Shown here: in pieces, positions 1 to 8,785 of the stretch
Position numbering within the stretch: the first letter of the stretch is position 1
Layout: the number at the start of each line of letters is the position of its first letter
Assembly: GCA_023705985.1 (NCBI GenBank)
Contig: BPTO01000006.1
Location: 1 to 42,014, forward strand
DNA: 42,014 nt
Origin: Candidatus Heimdallarchaeota archaeon
GTDB lineage: Archaea; Asgardarchaeota; Heimdallarchaeia; Heimdallarchaeales; Heimdallarchaeaceae
Reading direction: 5' to 3'
The notes under the pieces: generated by a model
What the model was told of the DNA's origin: nothing
Database searches by the model: none
The model's input: only the letters and a program-made list of their open reading frames with translations
Position numbers and translations under genes: made by a program

Positions 1-362
1 GCTATAAGAACTAGGGTTGTAATTATAAAGACAATCCGTACGATAAGAAATGAATACGTTGTCCATTGTTCTTCGAAAATAAAAAATAGAATAGTATGAA
101 CGAGATCTATAAGTGATGCAACAATAAGTAAAAACGAAGTATATTTCCAAAATTTGAAATCTATATGGGAATTCATTCTCAATAATCCTATAGCAAATAG
201 AATTATTGCGCAATTGTAAGCAATGGTAACTACTTGTGAAATAACTATAAGTAAAGTACTATCTATAGGTATAGTACTAGTTGCTACTAATAGCATTTGT
301 AAAATCATCAAAGCCCAAGAACTATAAAATAGATGTTTTTTAATATCAGCAGGAAGCTCCAT
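1..362 (-). CDS. Multi-pass membrane protein, 3' part cut off by window edge
   Basis: An open frame starts at ATG 362-360 and runs off the left end of the window, giving about 120 codons with no stop. The protein begins MELPADIKKHLFYSS and then shows at least three hydrophobic helices separated by short polar loops, so it is an integral membrane protein. It lies 19 bases downstream of the stop of the zinc-ribbon membrane protein at 382-1266 on the same strand, so the two are probably co-transcribed. No family was recognised. The translated part is compatible with a paralogue of the neighbouring protein, because both are short multi-helix proteins, but the C-terminus that could carry a zinc ribbon is outside the window. 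Confidence 0.6.
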   Translation of the reverse strand, partial: MELPADIKKHLFYSSWALMILQMLLVATSTIPIDSTLLIVISQVVTIAYNCAIILFAIGLLRMNSHIDFKFWKYTSFLLIVASLIDLVHTILFFIFEEQWTTYSFLIVRIVFIITTLVLI

Positions 363-381
363 AGTAATATCACTATTTTTT

Positions 382-1266
382 TCAAGTTAAGTAAGGGTTG
401 TCAGATCCACAATGAGGACAGAATCTAGCATCAGGGTCAAGTTCTAGTCCACATTGAATACAGAACATTTTTTTTCTTTCAACTGGTTGTTGAATCTCTT
501 TTACTGTTTGCTCTGGTGGTATAGCTCCAGCTCCAGGTTGTGTAGGTTGATTAATTTGTTGATATCTTGAATCATAAGGACTTTGTGCTTGTGTGTAAGT
601 TAGAGGTTTAATCCTCTCTAATAATTGTTTAGGAACTCTATCGAGTACAAGAAAAGTTCTCCTGAGGTTCCAATAACCTAGAACAAGCATTACTAGTACA
701 GCAATTTCCATGAAACTCATTGCAAAAAGGAAAGTCGATTCTTCTTCTAAAATAGTCTCAAGAGGTTTAACAAGTAAAACTATTTTAAAAACAATAAATA
801 TCCCATAACCTAGAGGTAAAGACATTTGTCCTTTAAACACATTTCTTTTAGCTTTAAAGAAAGAATCAACAATTTCACGGAGTAAGAAAAAACCAATAAG
901 ATAAACAATATTTGGTGAGAGAGCCGCAATACCTATAACTAAAACTCCTGAATCTGCTAAAAGTAGGATTTTATATTCTACTAGAAATTGTAGCACCACA
1001 ATAATAAGTTCAAGAGCTGCTCCACCTAAAATTAAAAGACTTACATAAAGAAGATTCTTGTTATTTTCTTCTGATTGAAAAACATATAAACCATAACCTA
1101 GCCAACCTATTGCTAATATTGTTAACATTTTAAAAATATAGACTACAATTAAAGGAATAATCGACATAAAGAATCCGAGAAATGACAAAAGCATTGTTGC
1201 TAATACAAAAGATAAAGCAGCATTGGTTATATGCTTTCTAGTGGAGTCCGAAATCATATAAATCAT
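382..1266 (-). CDS. Membrane protein with C-terminal zinc ribbon
   Basis: This 294-residue protein has about six hydrophobic helices over residues 12-205, then a Gln/Pro-rich linker (about 225-262) and a C-terminal zinc ribbon. The ribbon has Cys269-x2-Cys272 and Cys283-x2-Cys286 in the form FCIQCG...FCPHCG, a rubredoxin-like zinc hook frequent at the end of archaeal and bacterial membrane proteins. The helices place it in the cytoplasmic membrane, and the ribbon would face the cytosol if the linker does. A second in-frame ATG (fourth codon) could be the start. The function is unknown. The upstream neighbour is divergent, and the downstream membrane gene follows after 19 bases. Confidence 0.8.
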   Translation of the reverse strand: MIYMISDSTRKHITNAALSFVLATMLLSFLGFFMSIIPLIVVYIFKMLTILAIGWLGYGLYVFQSEENNKNLLYVSLLILGGAALELIIVVLQFLVEYKILLLADSGVLVIGIAALSPNIVYLIGFFLLREIVDSFFKAKRNVFKGQMSLPLGYGIFIVFKIVLLVKPLETILEEESTFLFAMSFMEIAVLVMLVLGYWNLRRTFLVLDRVPKQLLERIKPLTYTQAQSPYDSRYQQINQPTQPGAGAIPPEQTVKEIQQPVERKKMFCIQCGLELDPDARFCPHCGSDNPYLT

Positions 1267-1391
1267 TGTTTTTTCGTGTGATATTTAATGTTGTGGAATT
1301 CTGTTTAATTAATGTACCCATTTAATCAAAATATCTAGTGTTTTTTCTTTTTAGAGATAAACATATAAGTTCTGCTTCAAAATGATGTGTA

Positions 1392-1901
1392 ATGAGGATT
1401 TCTTCTAAACTCTCCATCCTTGCATTTATTGTAGGTTTTCTTACAATATTTATGCCTGTTTATTTTCAGGACAGATATGCACTGACTTGGTTGGATATAC
1501 AAGAATCCCCACCACTGTGGATTTACTTGGTAGCAACTATGTGGGTAGCTGCACATGATATAGGATTTCTTAATGGTATAAACTTGATAAAAAAATCTAA
1601 TACAAGAGTGGTAAGGGTTCTTCTTCTAGCCATAGCTATATCCATGGCTTATAGTTTAGAATTGTCAGTAAATGTATGGTTATCAGAAGGAAATACTTTT
1701 TGGGCAGAGAGTCTAAGATTCTTAATACCGACTGAACATATCCAAAATAAGGTAAGTCTAGGTTATCATGTGATTCGTCTATGTAGAATCTTGTTGATAT
1801 TTACTCTGTTATTTTCATTGATAGAAAAACCATCTCATAAACAATTTGAACATTCAGATAAAAAAATCTCAGAAAAGGTATTTAAAGAAAAGAATGAGTA
1901 G
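1392..1901 (+). CDS. Hypothetical membrane protein
   Basis: This 169-residue protein begins MRISSKLSILAFIVGF. It has a hydrophobic N-terminal helix, two or three further hydrophobic helices (about residues 42-62, 72-92 and 127-145) and a charged Lys/Glu-rich tail that should be cytoplasmic. No conserved domain is recognised. It is divergent from the zinc-ribbon membrane protein and sits 57 bases before the longin-like gene in the same direction. The coding signal is supported by regular codon use and a clean ATG start. The function is unknown. Confidence 0.65.
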   Translation: MRISSKLSILAFIVGFLTIFMPVYFQDRYALTWLDIQESPPLWIYLVATMWVAAHDIGFLNGINLIKKSNTRVVRVLLLAIAISMAYSLELSVNVWLSEGNTFWAESLRFLIPTEHIQNKVSLGYHVIRLCRILLIFTLLFSLIEKPSHKQFEHSDKKISEKVFKEKNE

Positions 1902-1958
1902 AAAATAGTAACTTACTCCTACTAGGAAAAATCTTTCAAAACATGAAAGTTGATTAAA

Positions 1959-3008
1959 ATGCCTGTAACACTCTTCCTCCCTTATATTTCCCTTCTGGTT
2001 TTAGATGAGACAGGAATGGAATTAAGAAACACCGTTTCAATTCCAGATATCCCAAATGAAGAGATAACCGCATTGGGAAATTTTTATAGTACAGTAGTAT
2101 CTTCTGCAACGACACCAAATCTACAAGTATATGGACCTTTACCAATCCCACATCACGATCAGTATCATCTACTAGTAGCCTCTTTTAAGAAAATAGATTC
2201 AAATGTCAAAGATCAACGAGCTATCACTAAAACTGGTTTAGCTGTGTGTCAATTATTAATTTTTTATCACAAAGGAAGTGATCAACAGGCTAAATTCGGT
2301 TATAACCGCATCTACGAAACTGTAGAATTTTTTCTAGAGAAATTTAAAGATATTCAACAAATAAAATTAAAAGACTTAGAAAAGCTAAGTGAAGATTTAA
2401 TAGAAAACATTCTTTTAGATGAACAAATAGAGTCTAAACGAATAGAGGACATTGTCCGTGATATTGCAAACAGATTTCATAATATTCAGATGCTGACTCA
2501 GCTCCTTAATAGGAGAATAAAAATTGGAGTAATTTCTGCAGATACAGTAGCTTATAACATCCTAATTCAATCACTGTTTCATTTTCAAAACATAGATTTC
2601 ATTTACGAATTAACAAGAAATGAATATGTTGTACGAATTGACACATTATTTATGCGTATCGTAATGTCATTGCTTTTTGATCTTGATAAAATTGCAGGAA
2701 TCGAGTTTTTTAAAGATATAAATTATTACTTATATATTGGATCATTTGAAGATTTAAAAGTAGCAGAAAGGCATATTAAAAATCTTGAAGAACTTTCCAA
2801 AAACAGTCCATCGACCAAAATATTTATGATGACTATTGAAACAGCTGAGAAACTACCTTTAGATGTTAAAAAATATTTGTACAAAGAAGCTCAATCTAGA
2901 AATCTTACTTTAATGATATCTATAGGCGATGTCTATAGAACACTTGACAATTCTGTATTTATGATTTTGAATGACATTCTAAAGATTCGTAGTTTAATCG
3001 AGCTTTGA
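1959..3008 (+). CDS. Hypothetical protein, possible N-terminal longin/roadblock-like domain
   Basis: I choose the ATG at 1959 (MPVTLFLPYISLLVLDETG, 349 residues). An in-frame TTG at 1950 would add three residues. Residues 5-100 alternate beta strands and a helix in the order of a longin or roadblock-like small domain: a strand pair around the SLLVLDETG turn, a helix with the NFYSTVV stretch, then strands HLLVASF and VCQLLIFYHK. The remainder is helical, with a charged segment at about 110-170, and ends in a mixed alpha/beta region. Longin and roadblock proteins are unusually numerous in Asgard archaea, where they are linked to small-GTPase regulation. The assignment here rests only on the apparent secondary-structure order and could be wrong. 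No catalytic motif is visible. Confidence 0.6.
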   Translation: MPVTLFLPYISLLVLDETGMELRNTVSIPDIPNEEITALGNFYSTVVSSATTPNLQVYGPLPIPHHDQYHLLVASFKKIDSNVKDQRAITKTGLAVCQLLIFYHKGSDQQAKFGYNRIYETVEFFLEKFKDIQQIKLKDLEKLSEDLIENILLDEQIESKRIEDIVRDIANRFHNIQMLTQLLNRRIKIGVISADTVAYNILIQSLFHFQNIDFIYELTRNEYVVRIDTLFMRIVMSLLFDLDKIAGIEFFKDINYYLYIGSFEDLKVAERHIKNLEELSKNSPSTKIFMMTIETAEKLPLDVKKYLYKEAQSRNLTLMISIGDVYRTLDNSVFMILNDILKIRSLIEL

Positions 3009-3024
3009 GATAAGATGAATTGAT

Positions 3025-3879
3025 TTATCTAGGTTCCAAATCAGGAATTGTTGTAATAAAAACTGCACCTTTTCCCATTCTGCTTCCAACAACAGGTCCC
3101 ATATAGTTTATGAATGATTTACTAATCGAAAACCGTTCTTTCATAATTTCCTCCAGTTCTTTGGCTGATTCTTTTGCTTCTGCGTGTGTAACAAAGAGTG
3201 AATAACTTAAAGAGGAATCTATTCTTTCTGCCATTTCTTCGACTGCTTTTTTCTTAGCGTTTTTTAGGCTAATAGTTTTACCTAAGGGTAAATTTTCACC
3301 GTTTTTTGTGATAATCATAGGTTTTAACCTTCCTATGGATGCAATAAATTCACTTGCTTTACTTATTCTACCCGATTTGACCAACATTTTCAAAGTATTC
3401 ATATAACCTATTTGAACAACTTTTAAGCGAAGATCTTGCATAAAATTATATACAGTAGTATAGTCATATCCTTTTTCCAATAGCTCACTAAACTTGATAG
3501 CTACTAAACCTTCACCAGCAGATGCACTCATTGAATCAAGTACCTCTATTTTACTTGGATAATATTTTCTAGCTGCAACACACGCTTGTTCATAAGTATT
3601 AGACAATTTCTGAGCTATTGTTACTAAAACCAATTTATCATAATTATCTTTTTCAAGATAAGTATCAAAACATTCTTTCCATTGGGAAAGATTAGGAGCG
3701 GAGGTATCTGGGAGTTCAACATCTTCAATAATTTTGTAGTAATCTTCAGGTGTTATGTCAATTCCATCTCTCATCATTTTTCCTATATGAATATTTAGAG
3801 GAATCATTCCAATATCATATTTTTCTAAAACACTTTGATGAGTATCACCACAACTATCTACTACTATTTTTACTTTCAT
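3025..3879 (-). CDS. DegV family fatty-acid-binding protein
   Basis: This is a DegV-family protein, 284 residues from the ATG at 3879. A further ATG at 3897 would add six residues, but the family normally begins just before the first strand, here MKVKIVVDSCGD. DegV proteins bind a long-chain fatty acid or acyl phosphate between an N-terminal DegV/EDD fold and a helical second domain. Visible family features are the VDSCGD turn, the ITPEDYY and TSAPNLSQW segments lining the lipid head-group site, the SNTYEQA helix, and the C-terminal GPVVGSRMGKGA motif typical of DegV. The length agrees with the family (about 280). It is convergent with the gene ending at 3008 and divergent from the hydrolase at 3977. 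In bacteria DegV (FakB) supplies fatty acid to a kinase; no kinase partner is visible here. Confidence 0.88.
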   Translation of the reverse strand: MKVKIVVDSCGDTHQSVLEKYDIGMIPLNIHIGKMMRDGIDITPEDYYKIIEDVELPDTSAPNLSQWKECFDTYLEKDNYDKLVLVTIAQKLSNTYEQACVAARKYYPSKIEVLDSMSASAGEGLVAIKFSELLEKGYDYTTVYNFMQDLRLKVVQIGYMNTLKMLVKSGRISKASEFIASIGRLKPMIITKNGENLPLGKTISLKNAKKKAVEEMAERIDSSLSYSLFVTHAEAKESAKELEEIMKERFSISKSFINYMGPVVGSRMGKGAVFITTIPDLEPR

Positions 3880-3976
3880 AACAGTGGAGAAAAACATGTT
3901 TTAAATAAACCTTTCGTGAATCTCTATGGAAGTAGTGTTTGAATAAACTTTTTAACTTTACAGATTACGCAGCTTT

Positions 3977-4810
3977 GTGGAAGATAGATATCTTGAGGTT
4001 TCAAAAAAGCCATTAATACAGCTTAGGCACAAATATTTTCAATGCTTAGACGAGAGCTATCAAAATCGATCCATTATTATGATTCCTGGTTGGTTAGATT
4101 CAATCGAAGCAAGAACACTTCTGATTGAGTCATTTCAGAGATATGCAAATATTATAATCTATGAACCTAGAGGATTTGGCAAATCAAGTAAACCGCATAA
4201 ACGTGGTATTTGGGGAGTTGAAGAATTTACAGATGATTTATCTAAGGTTATCAAATTCTATAATTTAAAAGATGATGAATTCTTCATCTGGGGAAGTTGT
4301 ATAGGATCAGCTTTGTCATATTTATATTACCTAACAAAGAATGGTGTGAAACCCAAAGGCATGTTATCAGCTAGTCCAGAATCGAAGTTTAAGACCAAAT
4401 GGTGGTTTAATGTTTTAAAATTACTACCTTACCCTTTATTATGGTTAGCACAAAAATTTGTAGTCTTTATACTCAGAATTTATCTCAAATTTAAGACTCC
4501 AAAAGAAACAGAGAATCTAGATTATGCTTTAAAAAGATTTAAGGAAGCAGGTTTGTATATACAGCTTCGAATATTAATAGAATTCATTCATAAATATGAT
4601 ATCAGAGGCAGAGAAAAAGAATTGGACCTACCTATTTTAGTGCTAATAGCTGAACAAGATTGGTTTACAGATCCAGAAAATTCAAAATTATTTGCAACTC
4701 TTCATCCAAAGTCAAAGCTCGTAAGTTTTGGGGATGCTCATAGAATTATCGTTGGGAATCATGAAATAATAGGTGATCATGTAAACGATTTTATTGATAC
4801 ACTCGATTAA
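3977..4810 (+). CDS. Alpha/beta hydrolase with Cys in the nucleophile elbow
   Basis: This 277-residue alpha/beta-hydrolase starts at GTG 3977 (no ATG lies upstream in frame before the short divergent gap). The fold is clear from IIMIPGWLDS (oxyanion-side strand, residues 33-42), IYEPRGFGKSSKP (61-73), the nucleophile elbow WGSCIG (105-110), the acid region LIAEQDWFTD (223-232) and the His turn GDAHRI (252-257). The elbow reads Gly106-Ser-Cys108-Ile-Gly110, so the nucleophile position is Cys rather than Ser, as in dienelactone hydrolases. Ser107 is one position off. The cap region (about 135-205) is helical and fairly hydrophobic. The substrate is unknown. It stands alone, 44 bases before the DUF4139 gene. 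Confidence 0.8.
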   Translation: MEDRYLEVSKKPLIQLRHKYFQCLDESYQNRSIIMIPGWLDSIEARTLLIESFQRYANIIIYEPRGFGKSSKPHKRGIWGVEEFTDDLSKVIKFYNLKDDEFFIWGSCIGSALSYLYYLTKNGVKPKGMLSASPESKFKTKWWFNVLKLLPYPLLWLAQKFVVFILRIYLKFKTPKETENLDYALKRFKEAGLYIQLRILIEFIHKYDIRGREKELDLPILVLIAEQDWFTDPENSKLFATLHPKSKLVSFGDAHRIIVGNHEIIGDHVNDFIDTLD

Positions 4811-4854
4811 GGATACTAAGAACATTTTTATTGAGTATTATATTATTTTGATAC

Positions 4855-6792
4855 ATGGGTGTCTTTGAAGTTAAAGAAGTTAAGCTCTTTAAGATGGGCG
4901 TAGGGTGGTTATCAGCTCAAGCTCGATGCAAGGGAAAGGATATTTTGTTCCCAGTATTGAAAAAACAGACTGATGATTTTTTAAAAACGTTTTATGTTGA
5001 TGTCAAAGGAGAATCACTATTATCTTCAATTTCTTTTGATTCTGAAATGAAAGGAGAGATAGAGATTGATCAAAGTGGATGTGCTTTAACATCAATTTTA
5101 AACTTACTTTCAGGGTCTAGAATTCTGGTTAATCTCTTAAACGGAGAAAATTGCGAGGGAAGATTAGTTGGGTATCAAGAAGGTGAATCAGAGAACAAGG
5201 ATAATGGTGTTGAAATTACAATTATCCTCTCATCTCCAGACAATTTAATTAAACAAGTTTCTTCTAAAGAAATACAAAGTATTTTTCCTGCAGAAGAGTA
5301 TTTCCGAAAAACTCTGAAGGAACAGCTTGATATGCTCTCTAAAAGCAAAAAGGAGGATGTCAAAAACATAAAAATTACATTTACTGATGAAAGTGAAAAA
5401 GATATTACGGTTTCATATCTAACTGAACTACCCGCATGGCAATCATCCTACCGAATATATAGTATAGGAGACGAAGAGGCAGTTTTTGAGTTATGGGCCT
5501 TAGTAACCAATAATACTCAAGTTGATTGGATTGATGCTCAAGTACAGCTTCTAACTGGACTACCTATTTCCTTTAGATATGATATGAGCTCTCCATGGTT
5601 AATAGACAGACCTTACGTTTCTAGACCTACACAGACAGGTATTAGTGTTATGAAACCTGAAGCAGAATTCGAACCTAGACCTTCTCCTAAATTAGCTCCT
5701 ATGGCTGCTCCTGCAAGAGCAAAAAGGGCAGTAGCTAAAATGGACTTTGTTGGTGCTGCTGCGCTTGAAGAACCTTATGAATATGAAAAAACAGCAGAAC
5801 AAGTAGCTGAAATTGTAACAACAACAGAAAGTGTTACTTTCAGTTTAAAACAGCTGGTTACTATTAAAAAAGGAGAATCAGCTCTTCTACTTTTACATTC
5901 TACTGATGTGCCAAAAGAAAAGATTTACATCTACAATAGAGCTAATCATGCATCACATCCCTTTGGTGCAATAGAGATTGAAAATAAATCTGGATATGCT
6001 TGGGAAGAAGGACCTGTAACAATATATGAAAAAGGAGATTATTCAGGGGAGGCTATGCTGCAAAGGGTTCCAAAAGATGAGAAACAAATTATCCCTCATC
6101 ATTTAGAACAAGATATTTACATCAAGCAAAGCGAAAAATCCTCAACTAAGCTAGTAAACATCTCTCTTTCAGGATATTATTATGTTGAAAGTTTCATAAA
6201 CAAGACAGAATATCTTTTTGAGATCGATAATAAAGCAGATGAAGAGAAATATATAATTCTTGAAACACCAAAGCTATATGGATACGAAGTAGACAAGAAA
6301 AAATCTAAAATTGAAGTTAAAGAAACTCCAAACTATTTTCGAGCCAAAATAAAAATTGAAGAAAAATCCAGCCTTAAAGCGAAAATTCACACTTTCCGAA
6401 AAACTTCACAAAGTGTATCAATTGCGTCTGTATCAGATCAGGTTCTAGAAGAATTACTTGACTTAGAAACAATAGATGAGAAACAAGGAACGATAATAAA
6501 GAAACTAAGAGATTTGAGAACAGAAAAACAGAAACTTGTTGTACAGAGAGATTCAGAAGAAAAAAGCATTAAGAGAATGGAAAGTGAATACCAAAATATA
6601 ACCAAATCCATACAAGTTTTACGAAGTGAGGGTGAAGAAGGAAAGACACGAGCTAAATATGTAACAAAAATGAATGATTTGTTCGAAAAAATGGAAACTA
6701 AAAGGAAATCTATCGAAACTATCGATATAAAAGTCGAAAAAATATCTAAAACGATATTAAAAGAAATTGATAAGCTGTCAATAAAGCATTAG
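4855..6792 (+). CDS. DUF4139 domain protein with C-terminal coiled coil
   Basis: This 645-residue protein belongs to the DUF4139 family (the mucoidy-inhibitor-A-like group). The N-terminal 150 residues form a beta-rich region. The DUF4139 core starts near residue 170 and contains the characteristic LTELPAWQSSYRIY strand and a following LWALVTNNTQVDWIDAQVQL stretch. A Pro/Ala-rich linker (about residues 268-292) interrupts the core, and the second half of DUF4139 follows with the IEIENKSGYAWEEGPVTIYE strands. Residues about 535-640 are strongly heptad-like and charged, a predicted coiled coil. No signal peptide or membrane helix is seen, so it should be cytoplasmic. The family has no firmly established biochemical function. 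The next gene begins within 20 bases, so it may be co-transcribed with the metallo-hydrolase and bicupin. Confidence 0.85.
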   Translation: MGVFEVKEVKLFKMGVGWLSAQARCKGKDILFPVLKKQTDDFLKTFYVDVKGESLLSSISFDSEMKGEIEIDQSGCALTSILNLLSGSRILVNLLNGENCEGRLVGYQEGESENKDNGVEITIILSSPDNLIKQVSSKEIQSIFPAEEYFRKTLKEQLDMLSKSKKEDVKNIKITFTDESEKDITVSYLTELPAWQSSYRIYSIGDEEAVFELWALVTNNTQVDWIDAQVQLLTGLPISFRYDMSSPWLIDRPYVSRPTQTGISVMKPEAEFEPRPSPKLAPMAAPARAKRAVAKMDFVGAAALEEPYEYEKTAEQVAEIVTTTESVTFSLKQLVTIKKGESALLLLHSTDVPKEKIYIYNRANHASHPFGAIEIENKSGYAWEEGPVTIYEKGDYSGEAMLQRVPKDEKQIIPHHLEQDIYIKQSEKSSTKLVNISLSGYYYVESFINKTEYLFEIDNKADEEKYIILETPKLYGYEVDKKKSKIEVKETPNYFRAKIKIEEKSSLKAKIHTFRKTSQSVSIASVSDQVLEELLDLETIDEKQGTIIKKLRDLRTEKQKLVVQRDSEEKSIKRMESEYQNITKSIQVLRSEGEEGKTRAKYVTKMNDLFEKMETKRKSIETIDIKVEKISKTILKEIDKLSIKH

Positions 6793-6809
6793 AATATTTG
6801 GTGACTAAA

Positions 6810-7643
6810 ATGGTTGAAATGTTGAAATTGACAGAAAATGTTTGGGCACATACAAAAGGAGAAACAAGAGGTAATGTAGCTTTTGTGAGATTGAAAAACT
6901 TTGTAGTAATGTTAGATTCAGGAATGGATCCAGTAACTTTGAAGGATATAAGGGATATAGCTGAAAAGGAAACAAAGCTTCCAGTAAGAATACTAGTAAA
7001 TACGCATTGTCATAGTGATCATGTATTTGGAAATCAGGTTTTCGAGGACTGTCGTATTATTTCTACAATTTTTACAAACGAAATAATGAAGGAGCGAAAA
7101 CAATCAACAGAAGAGAATCTAACAACATGGGCTGAAAATAATCCTGACTTAAAAGAAAAATGGCAAAATCTGAAGATAGTTCTTCCCAACGAGACATTCA
7201 CTGGTAGATTAACACTAGATGATGAAGGGAGGCAAATAGAGATTATTGAAACACATGGTCATACAAGAGGAAGTGCATTTGTCTATGTTCCTAGCGATAC
7301 TTTAATATTTTCAGGCGATTTGATATTTTCTGAAACATTCCCATATGGTGGAGATCCCACTGCTAATCCCTATTTATGGATAGAAGCTATTGACAAAATG
7401 CTAGAGCTGCGAGCAAACATTATTATTCCAGGGCATGGGCCTGTAACATCAAATAAAGAACTAGAACTTCACAAAAAATATCTAGCTGAACTTACTAAGA
7501 AAATTGAGGAGCTTGTAGAACAAAATGTCCCCAAAGAAGAACTTATCAATCGAACTGACCTTCCTCAATTTCCATATGAAGTAGAGAGTGGACGTCTGAA
7601 AATGATGCTTGAGCAATTTTATGATGTCATTAAAAACCTCTAA
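6810..7643 (+). CDS. Metallo-beta-lactamase fold hydrolase
   Basis: This is an MBL-fold metallohydrolase. The metal site is intact: His66-x-His68-x-Asp70-His71 in NTHCHSDH, a third His in ETHGHTRGS, the bridging Asp in FSGDLIFSE and the last His in PGHGP. These bind two metal ions, usually zinc or iron, and activate water for ester, thioester or lactam cleavage. The start is ambiguous. An in-frame TTG (6798) and GTG (6801) lie directly after the previous stop; I prefer the ATG at 6810 (MVEMLKLTENVWAH, 277 residues), and an ATG at 6819 is also possible. The C-terminal 50 residues are helical. Spacing of 2 bases to the bicupin suggests one transcript. The substrate cannot be told from sequence. 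Confidence 0.85.
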   Translation: MVEMLKLTENVWAHTKGETRGNVAFVRLKNFVVMLDSGMDPVTLKDIRDIAEKETKLPVRILVNTHCHSDHVFGNQVFEDCRIISTIFTNEIMKERKQSTEENLTTWAENNPDLKEKWQNLKIVLPNETFTGRLTLDDEGRQIEIIETHGHTRGSAFVYVPSDTLIFSGDLIFSETFPYGGDPTANPYLWIEAIDKMLELRANIIIPGHGPVTSNKELELHKKYLAELTKKIEELVEQNVPKEELINRTDLPQFPYEVESGRLKMMLEQFYDVIKNL

Positions 7644-7645
7644 TT

Positions 7646-8431
7646 ATGGTTTTGAAAAGAATGTCTGATAATTCCTTCATCTATGATTTAAGGAATAAAA
7701 AAGGCTGGATTATTGGTTGTTTTAAAGAAAAAAATTACTATGATTCTTATCTACAACTAGGGAAAACAAGTTTTGTAGAACCTTGGAGTGATCCAGATGT
7801 GCACTATCACTCACATGCACAAGAAATTTACATAGTTCTAAATGGAGAAATGTGGATTCCAGTAGGAAAGGATACGATTCTTAGGGTTAAGGAAAAAGGA
7901 CTTCTGCTGGTTCAACCAAATGTTCCTCATTCAGTGATTGGCGGAAAAGGAAAGATTCAACACATAGGGATAAAGGTTCCACATAAAGAAGATAAGAAAA
8001 TAAATGTGAGAAAGAATGAAAGTGCAATCAACGAAGGATGCCTTAAGAAATATAATCAGAATTCAATTAACTCTTCTAAGGGTTTTCTAGCAGATTTGAA
8101 CGACAAAAAAAACCAGAATTGTTGGTTGTTGGGACTAGGAACAGCGACATATAAAACTAAAGAACTATGTCTTGCATTTATGAGTTATACAAATGAAAAT
8201 GAGACGAAAAAAAATGAACACGATAATTCTCTTCATTATCATTCAAAGAGCACGGAATGGTATTTAAACATAACTGGAGAACAAAAACTCCTTGTTGAAA
8301 AAGATCAAATAACTGTTCCAGAAGGATGTCTACTTAAAATTCCACCTATGAAAGCACACAAAATACTGTCTTACTCTTACCCTTTCGAAGGATTTACAAT
8401 GCGCACTCCTATATTTCTAATGATAAAGTGA
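7646..8431 (+). CDS. Bicupin protein
   Basis: Two cupin barrels lie in tandem in 261 residues. The first (about 40-115) carries the metal-site pattern HYHSHAQE (His53, His55, Glu60) and His95 in PNVPHSV. The second (about 165-255) carries LHYHSKSTEW (His197, His199, Glu204) and His238 in PPMKAHKI. Both sites have the His/His/Glu/His set expected for a divalent metal, so both barrels could be active or ligand-binding. Bicupins include oxalate decarboxylase, quercetinase and sugar-binding proteins; none of the subfamily signatures could be pinned down. A Lys/Asn-rich linker joins the barrels. The gene follows the metallo-hydrolase after 2 bases, probably in the same operon. Confidence 0.8.
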   Translation: MVLKRMSDNSFIYDLRNKKGWIIGCFKEKNYYDSYLQLGKTSFVEPWSDPDVHYHSHAQEIYIVLNGEMWIPVGKDTILRVKEKGLLLVQPNVPHSVIGGKGKIQHIGIKVPHKEDKKINVRKNESAINEGCLKKYNQNSINSSKGFLADLNDKKNQNCWLLGLGTATYKTKELCLAFMSYTNENETKKNEHDNSLHYHSKSTEWYLNITGEQKLLVEKDQITVPEGCLLKIPPMKAHKILSYSYPFEGFTMRTPIFLMIK

Positions 8432-8471
8432 CCTTAAAAACTGGTAACCCCTAAAAATTCTTCAATGAAAC

Positions 8472-8609
8472 TCACTTGTTGTCTTTCATTCTAATTAACC
8501 CGCATTCTGGACATTGAAATTTGGTTTTTTTATGAAAACCCCCCTTTCGTTTAACAGCTTTCATAGAAACTTTTCTCTTTTGCTTATTGCGACAACGTGG
8601 GCATAACAT
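8472..8609 (-). CDS. 45-residue zinc-ribbon protein
   Basis: A short open frame runs from ATG 8609 to TGA 8472 and encodes 45 residues: MLCPRCRNKQKR, a Lys/Arg-rich middle, then FQCPECGLIRMKDNK. The CPRC and CPEC pairs are Cys3/Cys6 and Cys33/Cys36, a complete four-Cys zinc ribbon. The protein is very basic, which suggests RNA, DNA or ribosome contact. A TATA-like run (TTTATATTTTATAAGG read on the minus strand, about 8619-8634) lies 10-25 bases before the ATG, consistent with a leaderless transcript. It fills the gap between the bicupin and the methyltransferase and is convergent with the bicupin. No family name is certain. Confidence 0.6.
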   Translation of the reverse strand: MLCPRCRNKQKRKVSMKAVKRKGGFHKKTKFQCPECGLIRMKDNK

Positions 8610-8640
8610 AAGTACAAAAAAACCTTATAAAATATAAATT
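8610..8640 (-). promoter_or_regulatory. TATA-like promoter of the 45-residue zinc-ribbon gene
   Basis: Reading the minus strand, AATTTATATTTTATAAGG is followed by a T run and the ATG at 8609. The distance fits an archaeal TATA box whose transcription start is at or next to the start codon. This is inferred from spacing only. Confidence 0.4.
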
Positions 8641-8785
8641 GAATGAAATGGGAAAGATAAGTCTTCAAATTGCTTTCCTACATTTTGAATTATTTCTTCA
8701 TGTAAATGATGAAAATAGAAACAATACTGTGATAGTTGTTGTAAATCCTTTTGGCCAATAACAGTTAAATATTATTCTCGTAAAT

